Notes: generated from the sequence alone by a model not told the origin. Positions 26,211 to 39,559 are shown, counted from the stretch's first letter. The stretch: 64,000 nucleotides of DNA from Cololabis saira (GCF_033807715.1 NC_084587.1:21499017-21563016), one strand, 5' to 3'. Made by a program: numbers and translations.

Positions 26211-27494
26211 TATGGGCCTGATTTACTAAAGGTTTGCGTGCGTAAAAACGTGTGCAAACTTGACATCACCCGCAAAGCAATGTGCAAGCTGATCTACTAA
26301 CAGCGTGCAAAGAGGACTGCGCCTCTCAAATGCGCAAAATAGCACACGCTATTCATTTAGTACTTTTGCCCTGATGAATAATCAATATGGGGCGTACCCG
26401 CCATAAAGCGCTAAATACTGGGAGGGGAAAATGCAAATAGGTCCATTTACCACCCGCAATGAGATTTACCAAGCCTGAAAGTTTTTGCGGGGATTGTGAT
26501 TGCGTCTGTATTTAATACGTTCGAAAGGAAGGTGCTAATCTGCCCAGCATTACGCAGGGATGCTTGTTGGTGCCTGATTTGAGGACTGGAGTGGGGATGG
26601 CTCAACTTGTGGTGAGGATTCTCCACATGCAAAAGGAGAAATATTTTATTTGAATGTTAAATCGAGTATTATTCAGCAAAAGGTTGCCACAGGAGGCACA
26701 TTCATTTTTTTATTTGTGATAATAAATAAATCACGTGTTTTCATGGAGAAAAAAGTGTTTCCTATTGTGTGCCTATACTTGTTCTGCAGTCATACCCCGG
26801 TGTTGTGCAGTATTCAGCACCCCTGCCGTGAAAAGCACCCCCTCGTCTGACAAAAATTATATTCTCATTCTGTGTCACGTTCTGTTTAGCGTCCAGTTTT
26901 GTGTTAATGATTCATGTTTAAATGCGCTCATGGATTCCACAATAGTCATACTTTCCCACAATCACAGTCACAGATAACAAAAATCGGGTAAATGGTTATT
27001 GATGTCATTAGCCTAATTAATAGCCTGCTTACTGTGTTGTCTTCCATAATATTTGTAAATATATATAATATAAACTCCTAAGTATGTGTTTGTGTGAGTG
27101 TGTATATATAAATATATTGAAGTGTCAGTGTGTTGTTTTTTTTCTTGATGTACTTATCATTGAATATACGAGGGGGTGCTTTTCATGGCAGGGGTGCTGA
27201 ATACAACAATTTGCCTCTTCCACTAATATCTCTAACTCCAACTCGTCAAATTTCATTTTGCACTTGCGACTATATCCTGCTTTCCATCCAGACTCTCCAT
27301 GGCGCAAAGTTTGCGCCGCAAACCGTAAGACACGCAACACCTCATTTAAATACTTAGGTTTGCACCTGTTATCAATTGCGCACGCAATCTTAGTTGATCA
27401 CCCGCAAAACACACAACAACAGCGCGTGCAAACTTTTTCAGTGCACACGCAATTTAGTACTCTTTATTTAGGATCTTAGTAAATCGGGCCCTAT
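26211..27494. mobile_element. PIF/Harbinger-like non-autonomous element (1278 bp)
   Basis: The element is 26214-27491 with a 3-bp direct repeat TAT on each side (26211-26213, 27492-27494). The left end GGGCCTGATTTACTAAAG and the right end, reverse-complemented to GGGCCCGATTTACTAAGA, form the terminal inverted repeats. Both subterminal regions are crowded with GTTTGC/GCAAAC motifs, as in transposase-binding regions. No transposase is encoded. Three-bp duplications suggest PIF/Harbinger, though TAT is not its usual TWA, so the superfamily is uncertain. Confidence 0.7.
26808..27205. repeat. Internal 37-bp inverted repeat pair inside the Harbinger-like element
   Basis: The left arm at about 26810-26846 and the right arm at about 27168-27204 are reverse complements with one mismatch (GTATTCAGCACCCCTGCC outermost). 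They enclose about 320 bp. There is no clear target duplication, so this may be a nested foldback element or part of the host element. Confidence 0.75.
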
Positions 27495-27507
27495 GAGTTT
27501 TAACATG

Positions 27508-27872
27508 GGCTTGGTGGCTTAGTGGTGATCACTGTTGCCTCACAGCAAGACAGTTGCTGGTTCAACTCCTGGGCAAGGTGGGAGTCTTTCTGTGTGGAGT
27601 TTGCATGCTCTCCCCAAGCTTGCGTGGGTTACCTCCGGGTACTCCGGTTTCCCCCCACAGTCCAAAAACATGCATAGTAGATTAATTGATGATTCTAAAT
27701 TGGCCTTAGTGTGAGTGTGAGTATGCATGGTTGTGTCTTTATCTGTGGCCCTGTGATAGACTGTCAACCTGTCCAGGGTCTTGCCTGTAATGAGCTGGGA
27801 TAGGCTCCAGCAAACCCGTGACCCTGCAAAGGATAAAATGGGTATAGAAAATGGATGGATGGACTTTTACCA
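27508..27872 (+). repeat. Fish dispersed repeat with (GGAT)n tail, long copy
   Basis: The copy runs from GCTTGGTGGCTTAGTGGTG to ATGGATGGATGGA. Internal blocks GTGTGGAGTTTGCATGCTCT, CCCCACAGTCCAAAAACATG, GTGATAGACTGTCAACCTG and GAGCTGGGATAGGCTCCAGC are typical of a very abundant teleost repeat. It is SINE- or LINE-tail-like; I do not assign a clade. Confidence 0.75.
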
Positions 27873-27879
27873 TCAGAAC

Positions 27880-28764
27880 ACTTTTTTGATTCCCCTGCGA
27901 TGAACAGCGTAATGGCTAACTGCGTCCCATTTTCATCTTCTCTTGAGGCCACACATTTCTGCTTTAATTAAAGCAAGGCCAGTTTATTTATATAGCACAA
28001 TTCAACAAGGTGGTTCAAAGTCCTTAATTAAGTTAAAAAAAAAACACAAACCAGGATTTGTGCCAGCAAATTTTATGTATGATCTCACTCCCATGTCCAA
28101 CTTGCCACCAGTAGTTTTACAGCACATTTTTTTTACATTTGTTTTCACCAAAAAAAAGGGTGAGGGACATGACATCGCAGTGTTTCTATTTTATTCTATT
28201 AAAGACTGTGTTCCCACATTTCCCGCATCCCTTGATGTTGATTGGTTGACAGTGTTGGTCAGCTATTTGCTGTTCACAAAGGGTTAGGTTTAGGGGATCA
28301 GAGCTGTGGGAACAGACACACTGCCTGGGGAAAAGAGGCATGTACCAGGCCAGGCCAAGTTAAACATCTCAGAGAGAAAGATCATATTAGAATTACCTAT
28401 ATTTGTACCGGTAAATTGATAAATATCTAACTCAGTTGGAGTTAGGAAACTAACCTTAGTTTCACCTAACGTCACCTATAAATTCACAGCAGGCTGATGT
28501 ACAAAACTGTTGAGAGGCTCTGCTCATACTGTTGACTTTGGTTAGGCTCGGTCCCAGGTTAAGCAAGGCTGGGTCATGGGTTTAGGTCCCAGGGTTAAGT
28601 AATAAAGCTCATCTGTATGTACGTACAGCAAAGTGACAACAAAGTTTGATATTTAACCCTCAAGCGACCTCTGCACAAACATGACATTTTCTTAAACAAC
28701 TGTTTGAGAAAAAAAACTATTTGTCATCAGCTGTCAGAAATGCCCAAATTGAAACTAAAAAAAC

Positions 28765-28801
<37 letters not shown>

Positions 28802-29145
28802 GTAGGATTTTTTCTTTTTATTAAAAGCAAATATTTAAAATATAGCCCAGTTATTTAACTGGGTCTCAGGAGGTTATTTAACTTTTTCAGTTGTTATATT
28901 TATTTTGTGTCGAGTCTTTAGTGTACCACTTTCGGTTGGCGGATACTTCACAAAATTAGCAGGCTTATAGACTGAAAGCTCCTTAACAAATCTAGATTTA
29001 AATCTGGCAACGTTTTAAACATTTGTGTACTGAGATAATTAAAGCCAGTAGAACCAATTACGATATGTGGTCATCACTGCTAGCACCAAAACATTTACAA
29101 GATATCAAATTACAGTCCAGAAGAAGAAATGTTGGCTTTTTAAAC
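27880..29145. other. Intergenic stretch between abcg2 and ppm1k
   Basis: A+T-rich sequence with no supported gene. A short block near 27968-28012 (CCAGTTTATTTATATAGCAC) resembles a common fish repeat motif. The remainder, apart from the AT run at 28768, shows nothing recognisable. Confidence 0.4.
28768..28797. repeat. (AT)n microsatellite
   Basis: About 30 bp of AT dinucleotides between abcg2 and ppm1k. Confidence 0.9.
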
Positions 29146-29150
29146 AATTT

Positions 29151-29156
29151 TATATA

Positions 29157-29194
<38 letters not shown>
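29151..29194. repeat. (TA)n microsatellite
   Basis: About 44 bp of TA dinucleotides just downstream of the likely ppm1k 3' end. Confidence 0.9.
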
Positions 29195-29197
<3 letters not shown>

Positions 29198-29310
29198 TTG
29201 TTGTAAATAAAGGGGGAAACGATTAAAACTTTTGTCCGTTTCTCCCAAAAAAAGAACTTTAAAAAAGCTTTAGTATATCACAGTAATCCAAACCACAACT
29301 TTTGATGGAT

Positions 29311-29316
29311 TTTATT
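29311..29316 (-). terminator. Candidate poly(A) signal of ppm1k
   Basis: Minus-strand AATAAA about 1.7 kb past the ppm1k stop. The 29.3-31.0 kb stretch has no transposon and no other gene, which fits a long 3' UTR, but other TTTATT sites exist closer. Low certainty. Confidence 0.3.
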
Positions 29317-31025
29317 TAAGTGAAGTTATGACAACTTGGAACAAAAATAGAGAAAAAAAAAAAAAATCCACAGTACAGAGTTGTTGATACAGTCACATTT
29401 AAGTCCCAGGGACAGATCATCTACAGAGAGAATATTTGAAAAGCAATGAAACAAGAGAAGAGAAATATTGAGCAGTGAATTAGGAGGTTGGTATAAGAGG
29501 CTGTGTTAAGCTGAAGCACAGTCTTTATGAGAAATCATGGTTTCAATCAGTGAGTTAAAAAAATTCATAACTGACATTTTCATCGTCACAAACAAATCAA
29601 TGCTAATATTTAGAAAGTGTTACATTTGTTTTTCATAAACCACACAACACTTCTGCTAACGGAAATGAAAAAAACAAAAACAACTTCAAGTCTATTTTAC
29701 AGTGTAAAATGGATTTACTCACATTGGTCAGCCAGGATAAGTTACACAGCTTCATTTCCACAATGCCTTTCAGATTTAAAGAAAAAAAAAAATCTGTCCC
29801 TTAAGCAAACATTCACACCGTCGTACAGATCTGATGGCTCAAAAAAGAAAGAAAAACAAAAACTGTGATGTTGCATTAAGTGTGCCAAGCTTCGTCTAAT
29901 AAACGCGAATCGTAGGGAGAATCACACACAATATCAGGGTAATACACAAAATAATGGAGATTTACACAATACAACCAACTATGCAGAGATCCTGCATGTG
30001 TATAATATTTAGATATAGGGAATTTGACAAGATATTAAACAAATATAACAATATAAGTTTTACTGAAGTACATAAATACAACTATTTACAAAACATATGT
30101 GTACTATACATATCTGTACCCTCAAAACCTATTTTTGTCCTAACAAGATATTTTTCATATCAGTATGGATCAACACTTGGTTAGAGCAGCATGTAAATTG
30201 CAGGTGACATTTAGTAACTACAAAAGGTCCATTTAAGCCACTTACATGCAGTTTGCATGAACAAGTTACTCAATCAGTGGCCCTGGTTCTAAACCACATT
30301 CCACTAGTAACTAATTTCTCCCAAACCTTGAAGACCGTGCAAAAGGGCTTCCACGTTTTGTCCATTTATGCTTTGGTAAATATTTTAAGCAGAAAGACAA
30401 ACCCATAAGGATTTAGAATTCGTTCCAATGATTATCAAAGATTAAAATTCAAGTGCTTAATTTCCCCTGTTTTCTGTCTTTAGATGTTGTCACTTTAGCA
30501 TCGAGTTGTCCAAAAATAAAACCTGCAGAGACTAAGATAAAATATACATTGAGCGGGGGGGAAAAAAAGCCATATTGGGACAAGTTACACCAACTTGCAC
30601 ATTTGGCATAAACTTTAAAGTAATAAAAATACATGTTCATACCTGACATTAAGAGTTACTAAAATATATCTGAAAAGGCAAACAGTCAGGAATGCAAGTC
30701 CTAAAATCGTAGCCACTGTGCAGGAGCCTGCATTTCCCAATCTTACATGTCATTTCAAATTCTTATCTGCCATTCAAAAACGTGTTGGCTTTTAACACCT
30801 ATGAGGTCATGAGCTTGAACGTAGACAAAACTTGAAATAAGAGGGGTTCTTTTGTGCACAACACAAATGTTCTAGATCCAACTTCACGGAGGCTGATAAA
30901 TATCACGCTGTTCTTAAAAACATGCTTTAACCATAAGGTATCACTGTTCATTTAAGGGAACCAAATATATTGCACACAATAACTGGGTCCACAGACCAGA
31001 CCTTTCAGTCCAGCGTTCCTGCTGA

Positions 31026-34000
31026 CTAGGCCCAGCGCCCACTGGACCCAAAGCTCCTGCTGAAGGAGAAACTTGAGTGTGAACTCTTGTGTTTTCCCCA
31101 AGCACCAAACGGCACCACAATGATTGTGCTGTTGTCCTCTGAACCGTAGTGAAGAGCCTTGCAGAGAAGAAAAAGCACAGCATGAAAACATCCATCATAT
31201 GTAACAAAGGTCTTTTTACAGGTGACACAAAACAACCAGTTTTGAAGACTCAAAATGTATTTGTGACAGAGATTGTGAGCTCCATCTATACATCCCTGTA
31301 TTACTGAATGCATAATGTATATCAGAAAACAGGCAGATTTTTATTCATATATTTTTTGCAGCTTCGTAATTTCCATGTCTTGGTTGAAAGAGACTATAAG
31401 ATAAAGAGAAAAAAAAAGAGAAAGTTGCATTTGCTGGTAAGAATTTTGTGGTATTAAAGAAAAATGAAAAATACTTCAAACTAAATCCAGTCTGGGACAT
31501 TTCATATTCAGTTCATCACCTTTGAGAGTTTACACTTTTTGTTGTATTAGTGTGATACCCCCCAGTGGCAACAAAGGGTATGGTTTAAAGGATGAGAATC
31601 GAGTACCATACATATACTGTATGCTACATGTAAAACAATATTACAAATGGCAAAATTATTTATACTGTTTTTATGTCAAAAACAGTGATTTTGTTTTTGC
31701 AAGAAAACTAATAACACACAGTTAAAAAGAAAAATAATTTGTATTTCTGAGTAAAAGGCCAAGTTCACATCTCCCAGAAAATAATCGGGAGTAATTTACA
31801 CAAACTAGGATTTTGAGAGCAATCCTAATATCACTGTTAAGAGAAAATGAAAAACAGCTTCAATGTATATGTCAAACAATGCTATGGACTCAGGATGGAA
31901 TTGGTGATATAAACCCGCAGGCATACAAATCCCAACCCTCCATTTCTCTCTGTGCTTGCATGATTCGAGTAGAGTTAAGACATTTTACCTGGTCAGATAT
32001 TCTCTGAGCTGCTTCTTTGGGGAGTTGGCATTCACTGATAACATTGCAGATCTCTTGGCTATTCATGATGAAGTTAATGCCGTCTGTGGTCAGTGCCAGA
32101 AACGAGTCGTGGACGGGATGTAACTGACGAAAGAGCAAATCAAACAACCTTTCAAACATTCTGAAACAGGAGTTTGCCAAAAGACTTCAAAAGAAAGCAG
32201 ACAAAAAAAAGAGGGGAAACAAAAGAAAACCAGCAAAATTTAAGACTTATGAGGAGATGTGAATATCTGAAGTACTGATTATTAATAGTATTTCTACCAT
32301 AGATACAAAAGAATTGACTTGACATGTACAGATACCCAACAATATTCATTGCCGGCTTGTATCTCATAGCAACTCCTCAGCACAGTGGAGGGGGAAGATG
32401 ATTTGGGCCTGTTTTGCTGCCACAAGATCTGAAGACCTCAAGGCCATCAGGCTGAACAAAGTAGTCTAAACTCATGTCAGAGTCCTTTGGCCTGAAAGCT
32501 TAATCGTTGCTGAAATAATGTCAGGCTAGGGCTGTTCGATTTTGCCCAAAAATAAAATCTCGATTTTTTTCTCTCAAAATCCGATTTTCGATTACGATTA
32601 TTTTGTGAATTGACAAACGGCAAAGAAATGATTTCAAATATGCTGTTTTTTTATTGAACATTTGCCCCATTGGGCTTTAAGTGCAAACTTTGCTCTTATT
32701 AAACCAAAAATGAATGAATAAAGTGCAAAACTCTGTAAAATAAGTTGAAAAAAAGTTTTAAAAAATATAATAAAATATAAAGTTTTATCTCTGAAAAAAA
32801 AAAAAAAAATCAGTAAATCAGCACTTGCAAACATACAGTAAGTTATATTTCCAATTAAATAAAACAAGACATTTTCTAATTAAACTAAACTAGGTCTTTG
32901 CATGCTAAATAATAATGCAACCCATGAAGGAGGTAGAGGTGTGTAATGTCAGTCATTACATTTGCAAGTTTTTTGCAAGGAACACGAGCCGGTCTACCGC
33001 ATCTGGCTTGAGGGATGCCCGGTGGCATGTTACAACGCCCTCTCCTACACTAAAGAGCCTCTCCGATGGGGCACTTGTCGCAGGTATTGAGAGGTATTTC
33101 CATCAATCATTAATATGGTATCAATCATTAATATGTGTGCAGACAAGGTTAAAAAAAAAAAAAAAAAATGTAAGTAAAAAAAAAAAAAAAAGTGAAAAAT
33201 CGATTTTACGAGTTTCACGTTTTAACATCGTTCTAATTACATAATCGCGATTACGATTTAAAATCGATTAATCGAACAGCCCAATGTCAGGCTATAGGAC
33301 AATCGCTCCAACAAATAAACAGAATGGCAAAAAATAAAATATTCAAGGTGTTGCAATGACCCAAAGTCCAGATCTCAAGCTGTGATGCAATAATGGGACT
33401 TTAATAGGTTTATCCATTAACAAATGCCCCTAATCTTAATGAAATCAAGCAATGTTGTAAAGAATAGTAATGAAAATCTTTCATTTGTTTTCAGAAGACT
33501 GTACAGGTGGAGGATTTCAGTTCAATCGTACTTCATTAATACTGAAGGGAAATTTTATTAATTACCACAAACAGTGGACTAAAATTTTGTTCAGACTTGG
33601 GTCTAAAAACACGAGTAAGAGATTTTTTGCTCTTTAAATGTTGGTTCAATTTATTTGGGGGTGATATTCTTCACTTGTGAACATACCAGTATTCTTTTGG
33701 TCTCGGGCTCAGCAATGACCCCCATCTTCTTCAGGTCAAAGTCTCCGATACTACGAGTCATTGCCAGCCGGCCGTTGACGTTTGGCTGTCCCAAACTGTT
33801 CCATGTAATAAAGCCCCCGCTTTTCTTTACCCTGAAGGTCAAAACAAATGTGGAGAAAAGTGAGAAAATTAGTTTTTAAACTCTTAAGATCTCTTTTTTT
33901 CCCTTTTGAATTAATCATTTATGGACTTTGCTAACATAACTGTGAATCTGCTCCTTACATGGACTCGACTGTTTTCTACTTATTCAGATTGTAATTCTGT

Positions 34001-36976
34001 TATTACATTGTTCTAAAAAGGACAGCAAAACTCAAATATCTTATTCATTAGTAGCATCACATTTTCTGTTGTCTTTCTTCCCTTCATGACTGCCAATGGA
34101 AGCAAACCAAGTGGATATGTCTTCTTGCACTCCGTGCAGATCGAGTTTTCATGTAAACAAAGTCATGTATGTGACCTACTGGGCACAGTCGTGCCTGCAC
34201 TATAAATAAATGGATAACGTGCAGTCTCACATGTACTTCTCATGTCAAGGAGAGTGCGACTGGCAGTCATCCAGGGAGTCACAGGACCATAGTAACCTCC
34301 GAACATGACCGCATTCTCACCTCTCTTTCTCATCTTTCCTCTCGGGGGTGTGGTCAACAGTGAGTTTAAGGGCCTTGTTCTTGCGGCACAACATGGCACG
34401 ACTATCCCCCACACTAGCAACCACCAGCTCGATACCGTCCCTCAACAGCGCCACAGTGGCAGTGGTTCCTGCATTCGTCCCAGGTCCTATAGAGACATAA
34501 GAGGACTTATCAGATGTGGATTAAGTCATGAAGAACCACACAAACGGACAACAATCAGCTGATATGTTTCACACCCTCACATCCACACAACTACAACATG
34601 AGCACATGGGTAGGAAGTTGCATAGTAGACTTGGAGCAAAACTACAGATGACAATAAACAGAGGAGGCCATCATACATGCACGTAGAGCTGGTGCAGCAT
34701 ACAAGTGACATCAAAAGAACATTTTAAAGCAGTTTTTAGTCTAAAGCTCAACTTCAAAAAATGTTAACAACTATCAAACATCAGTGTCCCAATATTGGGC
34801 TTTGGAAGAAAAAAATAAACAGACTTATCTTAAAAAAAAAAAAAAATGGTCAGAATAAATCAATAACACCCCCCTGTTGCAGTTTAAAAAAAAGAAGAAA
34901 AAAGTAAGACTAGTCAGTCACAAGGAGAACGTCAAACAATGATTGTTTTAAAGGTCATTTTAAATGCAGACAAACAATAACATGTCTTAACACTTAAGTT
35001 ACAAAGTGTTTCCTTTTAACTATTTAAAAAAAAAAGATGTATCACTAAGCTTTACTTTGTTAAGATAAGATCAATTTATCTGCTGATCCTTGCAGAAAAG
35101 CATGAAACCATTCCTTTCTTAAAAAAATAAAATAAATATATAAATCTTTTAATAATATGACTACATAGATTATTATTAAGAATAATGCATCTGATGGACT
35201 TCTGTCACTCACAACATACTGTACATGTCATACCACTGTCAAACCGGAGCAGTTTCACAACAGGTGTTGCACACACTTGGTAAGTAGAGAAAAAGAAAAG
35301 AGAGGATTGAGAGAAAGATAGGGAACCTTCCAGTAGTCCAGGATTTAGGACCCGCTGGACTCTCCTTCAATATCTATCCTCTCGTCATCCAAACTGGTAC
35401 CAAGGGCCTCCAGCTCTTAGCTGGGTCAGCAGCTGCCGTAGATAACATGCACACACACACACAGGCATATTGGGACATTTCACACAGCGTGGTCTAAATA
35501 TGACCACATAACAGGTATACTAGCTTTATTTTTTTATTTTTTATTAACACGTAACCTTACTCAGACAAAAATTGAGGTTTAGTAAAGTCAATTAAGTCTC
35601 TATATCACTATGGCAAACATGATTTATTGAGAGAACTGTCTTGCATTCATTTTGGTTGGATGCTCAAATTATCCTTAGTAAAAATGTCACTGTTCGTGCA
35701 AAACTATATACTTTACAAACTGAGAAACACAAACAGATGGATAACAAATTAAAAGGAAAGAAACACTTAACTACACAAGCCTGTAGAGAAGCTTCAGGGT
35801 TCATCGACTCTAAAAGGGGAGACCATTCTACTGTAGACCGGAATTTTCTAGTAGGGGAAGTGTAAAGAAATAATTGATACACAGAAAATCTTTTCCAAAA
35901 TGTGTTTAACATCTGGCGGCTGCACCATTAGCTTCACTGTCACTCGTAGGGTCCTCTATCCACATTTATCAACACATGTACTCAGGTCTTTCCTTTAATT
36001 TGTTGCCCATCTGTATGCATGTATGTATATACCATGCTGCATGTAATGAAGCACTAGTGTTTGTTCTACTTGTAGCTTATTTATTGTTCATCAATCAATA
36101 AACTTTGGATGAAATGACAGACCTCAAACGAAAAGTGCTCAAGTCATGTCAGTGGGACAATCCAACGCCTAAGATAAGTACATTAGGTTTGAAGAGAGAA
36201 GAAATATAATGTCATTACAAATACATGTGTTTGGATACACATAAATAATATAAATACATGTCAAATAATGGGACCTACCATTTGGATAGAAGTGTAAGTG
36301 CCTCGCAAAAGCTTTGTCTAACTCAAGGAATGCTTTCGTCAAAACCAATTCCAGATTTTCTCCATCTGCCAAAAGGTCCCTGAAATAAAATGATAAATAA
36401 TATTAGTAAAAAAGTGTAACATCTTACATTCAGATTACGTGTCAGTTAATCTCCCGTGACAACAACTGATGTGGATATGTGATGATAGCATAGTTTACAT
36501 TTTTCTTACTTGATAAACTTCTCCATATATTTTTCACAGAAGTCAGCTGCCTCTGGTCCACCATGCCCATCAAACACAGCAAAGTAGAGGATGTTGTCTG
36601 TCAACTGGGACACCTGGAAGCGGTCTTCATTCTCTTTGCGCTGCCCGATGAGAGAGGCACAGCCTACCTTCGATAAGCTAACTTTGGGAATGGGCTTGCC
36701 GTAACGAATGCTGGGAGGCAGCAGAATGGGCTCATCAATACGATCGTCCCAGATGCCAAACGAATCCCAAGTGGTAGGACGGCCACTGCTATCTGGATCA
36801 AAGCGCGTGTTGCTGTTTCGGCTCCCCGAGGGTCCATAAATTTGTCTGCGGGATACTGCAAACTCTGGATGGGTGTCATGGAGTTGTTGTGGAACAAATG
36901 GCTTCTGTAAAAGCCCACTGCGACCCAGATGAGGACAGCTGCACCTGGCCAGGCGCACGAGACAGGCAGCTGACAT
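31026..36976 (-). CDS. ppm1k: PPM1K, mitochondrial PP2C-type Ser/Thr phosphatase, complete, 6 coding exons
   Basis: Exons in transcript order: 36976-36510, 36379-36279, 34486-34321, 33831-33687, 32123-31989, 31157-31026 (stop TAG 31028-31026). All are GT..AG with matching phases; 381 codons against 372 in human. PPM1K acts in the mitochondrial matrix and dephosphorylates the E1-alpha subunit of branched-chain keto-acid dehydrogenase, which switches on leucine, isoleucine and valine breakdown. Visible: an Arg/Ser/Leu-rich, acid-poor N-terminus fitting a mitochondrial presequence; the conserved [20 protein letters not shown] stretch; RKENEDR (113-119); DGHGG (136-140), the metal-binding motif; [37 protein letters not shown] with Asp307; and EDNST with Asp346. 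The C-terminus ends SFGSSGRWA as in human. The start is the first ATG in the exon and gives the family-like [10 protein letters not shown]. Nothing is broken. Confidence 0.96.
32519..33292 (-). mobile_element. hAT element (758 bp) with 8-bp target duplication, in ppm1k intron
   Basis: TGTCAGGC occurs at 32519-32526 and 33285-33292. The element between (32527-33284) starts TAGGGCTGTTCGATTTT and ends AATCGAACAGCCCAA, so the termini are inverted repeats. On the minus strand at about 33085-32955 a frame reads [20 protein letters not shown] and on to [10 protein letters not shown], which is the hAT transposase C-terminal motif (SAPSERLFS). It is an internally deleted copy of an autonomous hAT transposon. 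Poly-A runs lie at 33150-33192. Confidence 0.88.
34562..36278 (-). other. ppm1k intron 2, no feature seen
   Basis: About 1.8 kb of A+T-rich intron with several poly-A tracts (34832, 34888, 35026) and a short CA run near 35450. I recognise no repeat family and no missed exon in it. Confidence 0.5.
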
Positions 36977-37039
36977 CCCCCTGATAGCACTGAAGGGGCC
37001 CTGGGTGTAGATGCAGAGTGATGTGGTGTCCAAACACTA

Positions 37040-38500
37040 AAGAAAACGTTTTTAGTTAGACTTGACACAAAATTTTATTGACCAGTCCATTGTTTGATCA
37101 TGAGGTTTGTACGGGTTTTTTGGGGGATGCCAAATATCTATTCAAACTCAGTCATCAAGCAAATGATCAGGCATTCCTATTAATTCCAAGCACTGGATTT
37201 ATACTAAGTCATTTAGCAAAAATAACAACATTCAAACTTGAATATGGTCATAAACCTTGGTATGGGATTTGATTATTAAATATTAAACAGCTAAAAACAG
37301 TTAAGTATTAATTTCCTTGATGTATGAATGGAGTCATGAAAACTTCTGTTAAGAAAAACTTGAAACCCTGCCGCTTTAATTATTTGGACACAGCTATTAA
37401 AAATACTCATCTTGTCCTAAAATGAGTTACACAGACCCTCAGATGAACAACAACATACTACAGTGTCACATGACGACGTGTCAGTTAACAGAGAGCTAAA
37501 ATGTAAAAGCAGTACATTAAAAAAAAAAATGAAGTGCACCTTTTCTGCTTCCATAATGTACCTGCACACACATTTGCACCACCACCCATCACTCTTTGCC
37601 AAATTTAAGATAACACTGTGTAAAAATGAATCTTTGCAAACAATTACAAGACTCAGTGCGTCTAGTATCTGTGAAGATACGGCCAAATATAGACTTGCTA
37701 CTATGGCTGACATTGTGGCTATTTAACTGCTCAACATCACGTTGTTGGTCTCCTATAATGCCTTCACAAATCAGAGAAAATCTGTTAAGATCTATCAATA
37801 AATGTAGTTGTATCATTACAATACTTTTGTTAAAGTCATTGATTAAAAACTTCAACATTTTGTTTAAATGCCCACTGTCCCTGAGGTATTTTTGCCAATT
37901 TAGTGTGTGTTGTACACAGAGTGTGTGTGTACAAAATAAGCATGCATCGACAATTCAACTAACTCACTCTCTTTACTACTTAGTCATTTGTGTGTAGGAG
38001 TATTTTGAAAAATAGTCAGGATGTTAGAAACCTATTGAACAGCAGGGCTTTTATATTATTTACAAAAATACAGTTACTCTTATCATTTGATCTTAATATA
38101 CATTAATATTCTAATTAGCCTTTATGTTCTTTAGATGTAAATAAACAATTCAAATTGAAAAAGGTTGTATGTATACTGTCATATAAAAAAGGTACAAACA
38201 AAAGTTATCATTCTGTTAGAATCTCAAATCAGCCCTTGTCTAGTCATATGTGAGGCTAAATGTTGGACAGCTCAAGATTGATTGAAAGTGGACCATGCAC
38301 AAGACTGATCCAAAAGCAGAAATGCTACAAAACAAAACAATCAAGCTGTTGCAATGTCCCAGTCAAAGTCCAGTCCTCCACGTGATCAAAATGTTGTGGC
38401 ATGACTTTAAGGGTTGTTCATAAACACACCCTGCATCTTTATTTTAGCCAAGCTTTGGTTAATACATAAACAAGCACTTTAGTCAGATGATTCTGACCTG
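37040..38500. other. ppm1k 5' intron region, no feature seen
   Basis: A+T-rich sequence upstream of the first ppm1k coding exon. No family-like reading frame or repeat was recognised. It is probably intron 1 if the promoter lies near 39.7 kb. Confidence 0.4.
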
Positions 38501-38519
38501 TAACGAACCTGTTTTATAA

Positions 38520-38924
38520 TGTCTTCCTAGGGCTGTGCGATTAATCGATTTTAAATCTAAATCGGATTTATTAATCAAGACGATGTTAAAAAAAGGAAAA
38601 TCGGAAAATCGCTTTTCCTTTTTTGCAGCTGCCTGCATTACAGACAGAGCTCGTCTAGTCATCTTTGATTGGTCACGAAAATTGTAAATGTTGTCACTTT
38701 ACTAAACTCAAGGAGGATTTACAGTATCTTTCAATTGCACTTCATTCCCAATAGTGAAATTTGTTTGATATTTTTCTTTAAAAAATAAAGATAAAATATT
38801 TGAAACAATTTATTCCATTGTCTTTTGTAGTTTTACCCCAAAAAATCGAAATCGAAAATCGGGTTTTCAGAGAAAAAAATCGGGATTTTATTTTTGTCCA
38901 AAATCGCCCAGCCCTATGTCTTCC
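38520..38924. mobile_element. Non-autonomous hAT element (389 bp) with 8-bp target duplication
   Basis: TGTCTTCC occurs at 38520-38527 and 38917-38924. The element 38528-38916 starts TAGGGCTGTGCGATTAATCG and ends ATCGCCCAGCCCTA. Termini and AATCG-rich subterminal sequence match the 758-bp hAT copy in the ppm1k intron, so both belong to one family. No transposase remnant was seen in this copy. Confidence 0.88.
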
Positions 38925-38972
38925 TAACATGTAAAATCTTAGAATTTAATATGGTTTCGTACCTTCTTTTTC

Positions 38973-39062
38973 TACATACATACATACATACATACATACA
39001 TACATACATACATACATACATACATACATACAGACATACATACAGACATACATACATACATA
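38973..39062. repeat. (CATA)n microsatellite
   Basis: About 90 bp of a CATA tetranucleotide array with two CAGA variants near the right end. Confidence 0.95.
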
Positions 39063-39559
39063 AAATATCTCAATGCAATATTTATTTAACTGAGCAACAC
39101 TTTGAATACACGCCGTGTTTAACATTGTATAACAGTTTTACACAGTAATTGTACAGTTATTACATTTTGAACCAGATATGCAGAATGATCCATGCATAGT
39201 GACCTCGACGTTACGAGATGATGCAAGTGTAGAGACTTATGAAGCTAACTGCTAACGCTGATATACATAGAAGCACCCGAATAAATCAAACCTGTGTACC
39301 CCATGGTGCGAATGTTTTAGTCAAATGTACTTCACATGTCCTTAATAACACATAACGTGGCTAATTGAGTATAAATAAGCCGCCTGGTTAACATTAAATT
39401 GGTTTTCGTCTTATGCTGCACGCACAGCTATCGTAAGGAGCAAAGCTAGGTGGGTCGTTTCAGCCAGAGATTCGTCATGTATCCTTCATTTCGAAGACCA
39501 TTCCCCTTGACCCTTTAGTTGTGAGTCAAAAAACCTACCTTAAGTATTTAGGATTAATT

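Noticed and set aside
30941..31313. Alternative minus-strand frames around the last ppm1k exon
   Set aside because: They overlap the exon in other frames or run into the intron. The 31157-31026 frame gives the conserved C-terminus.
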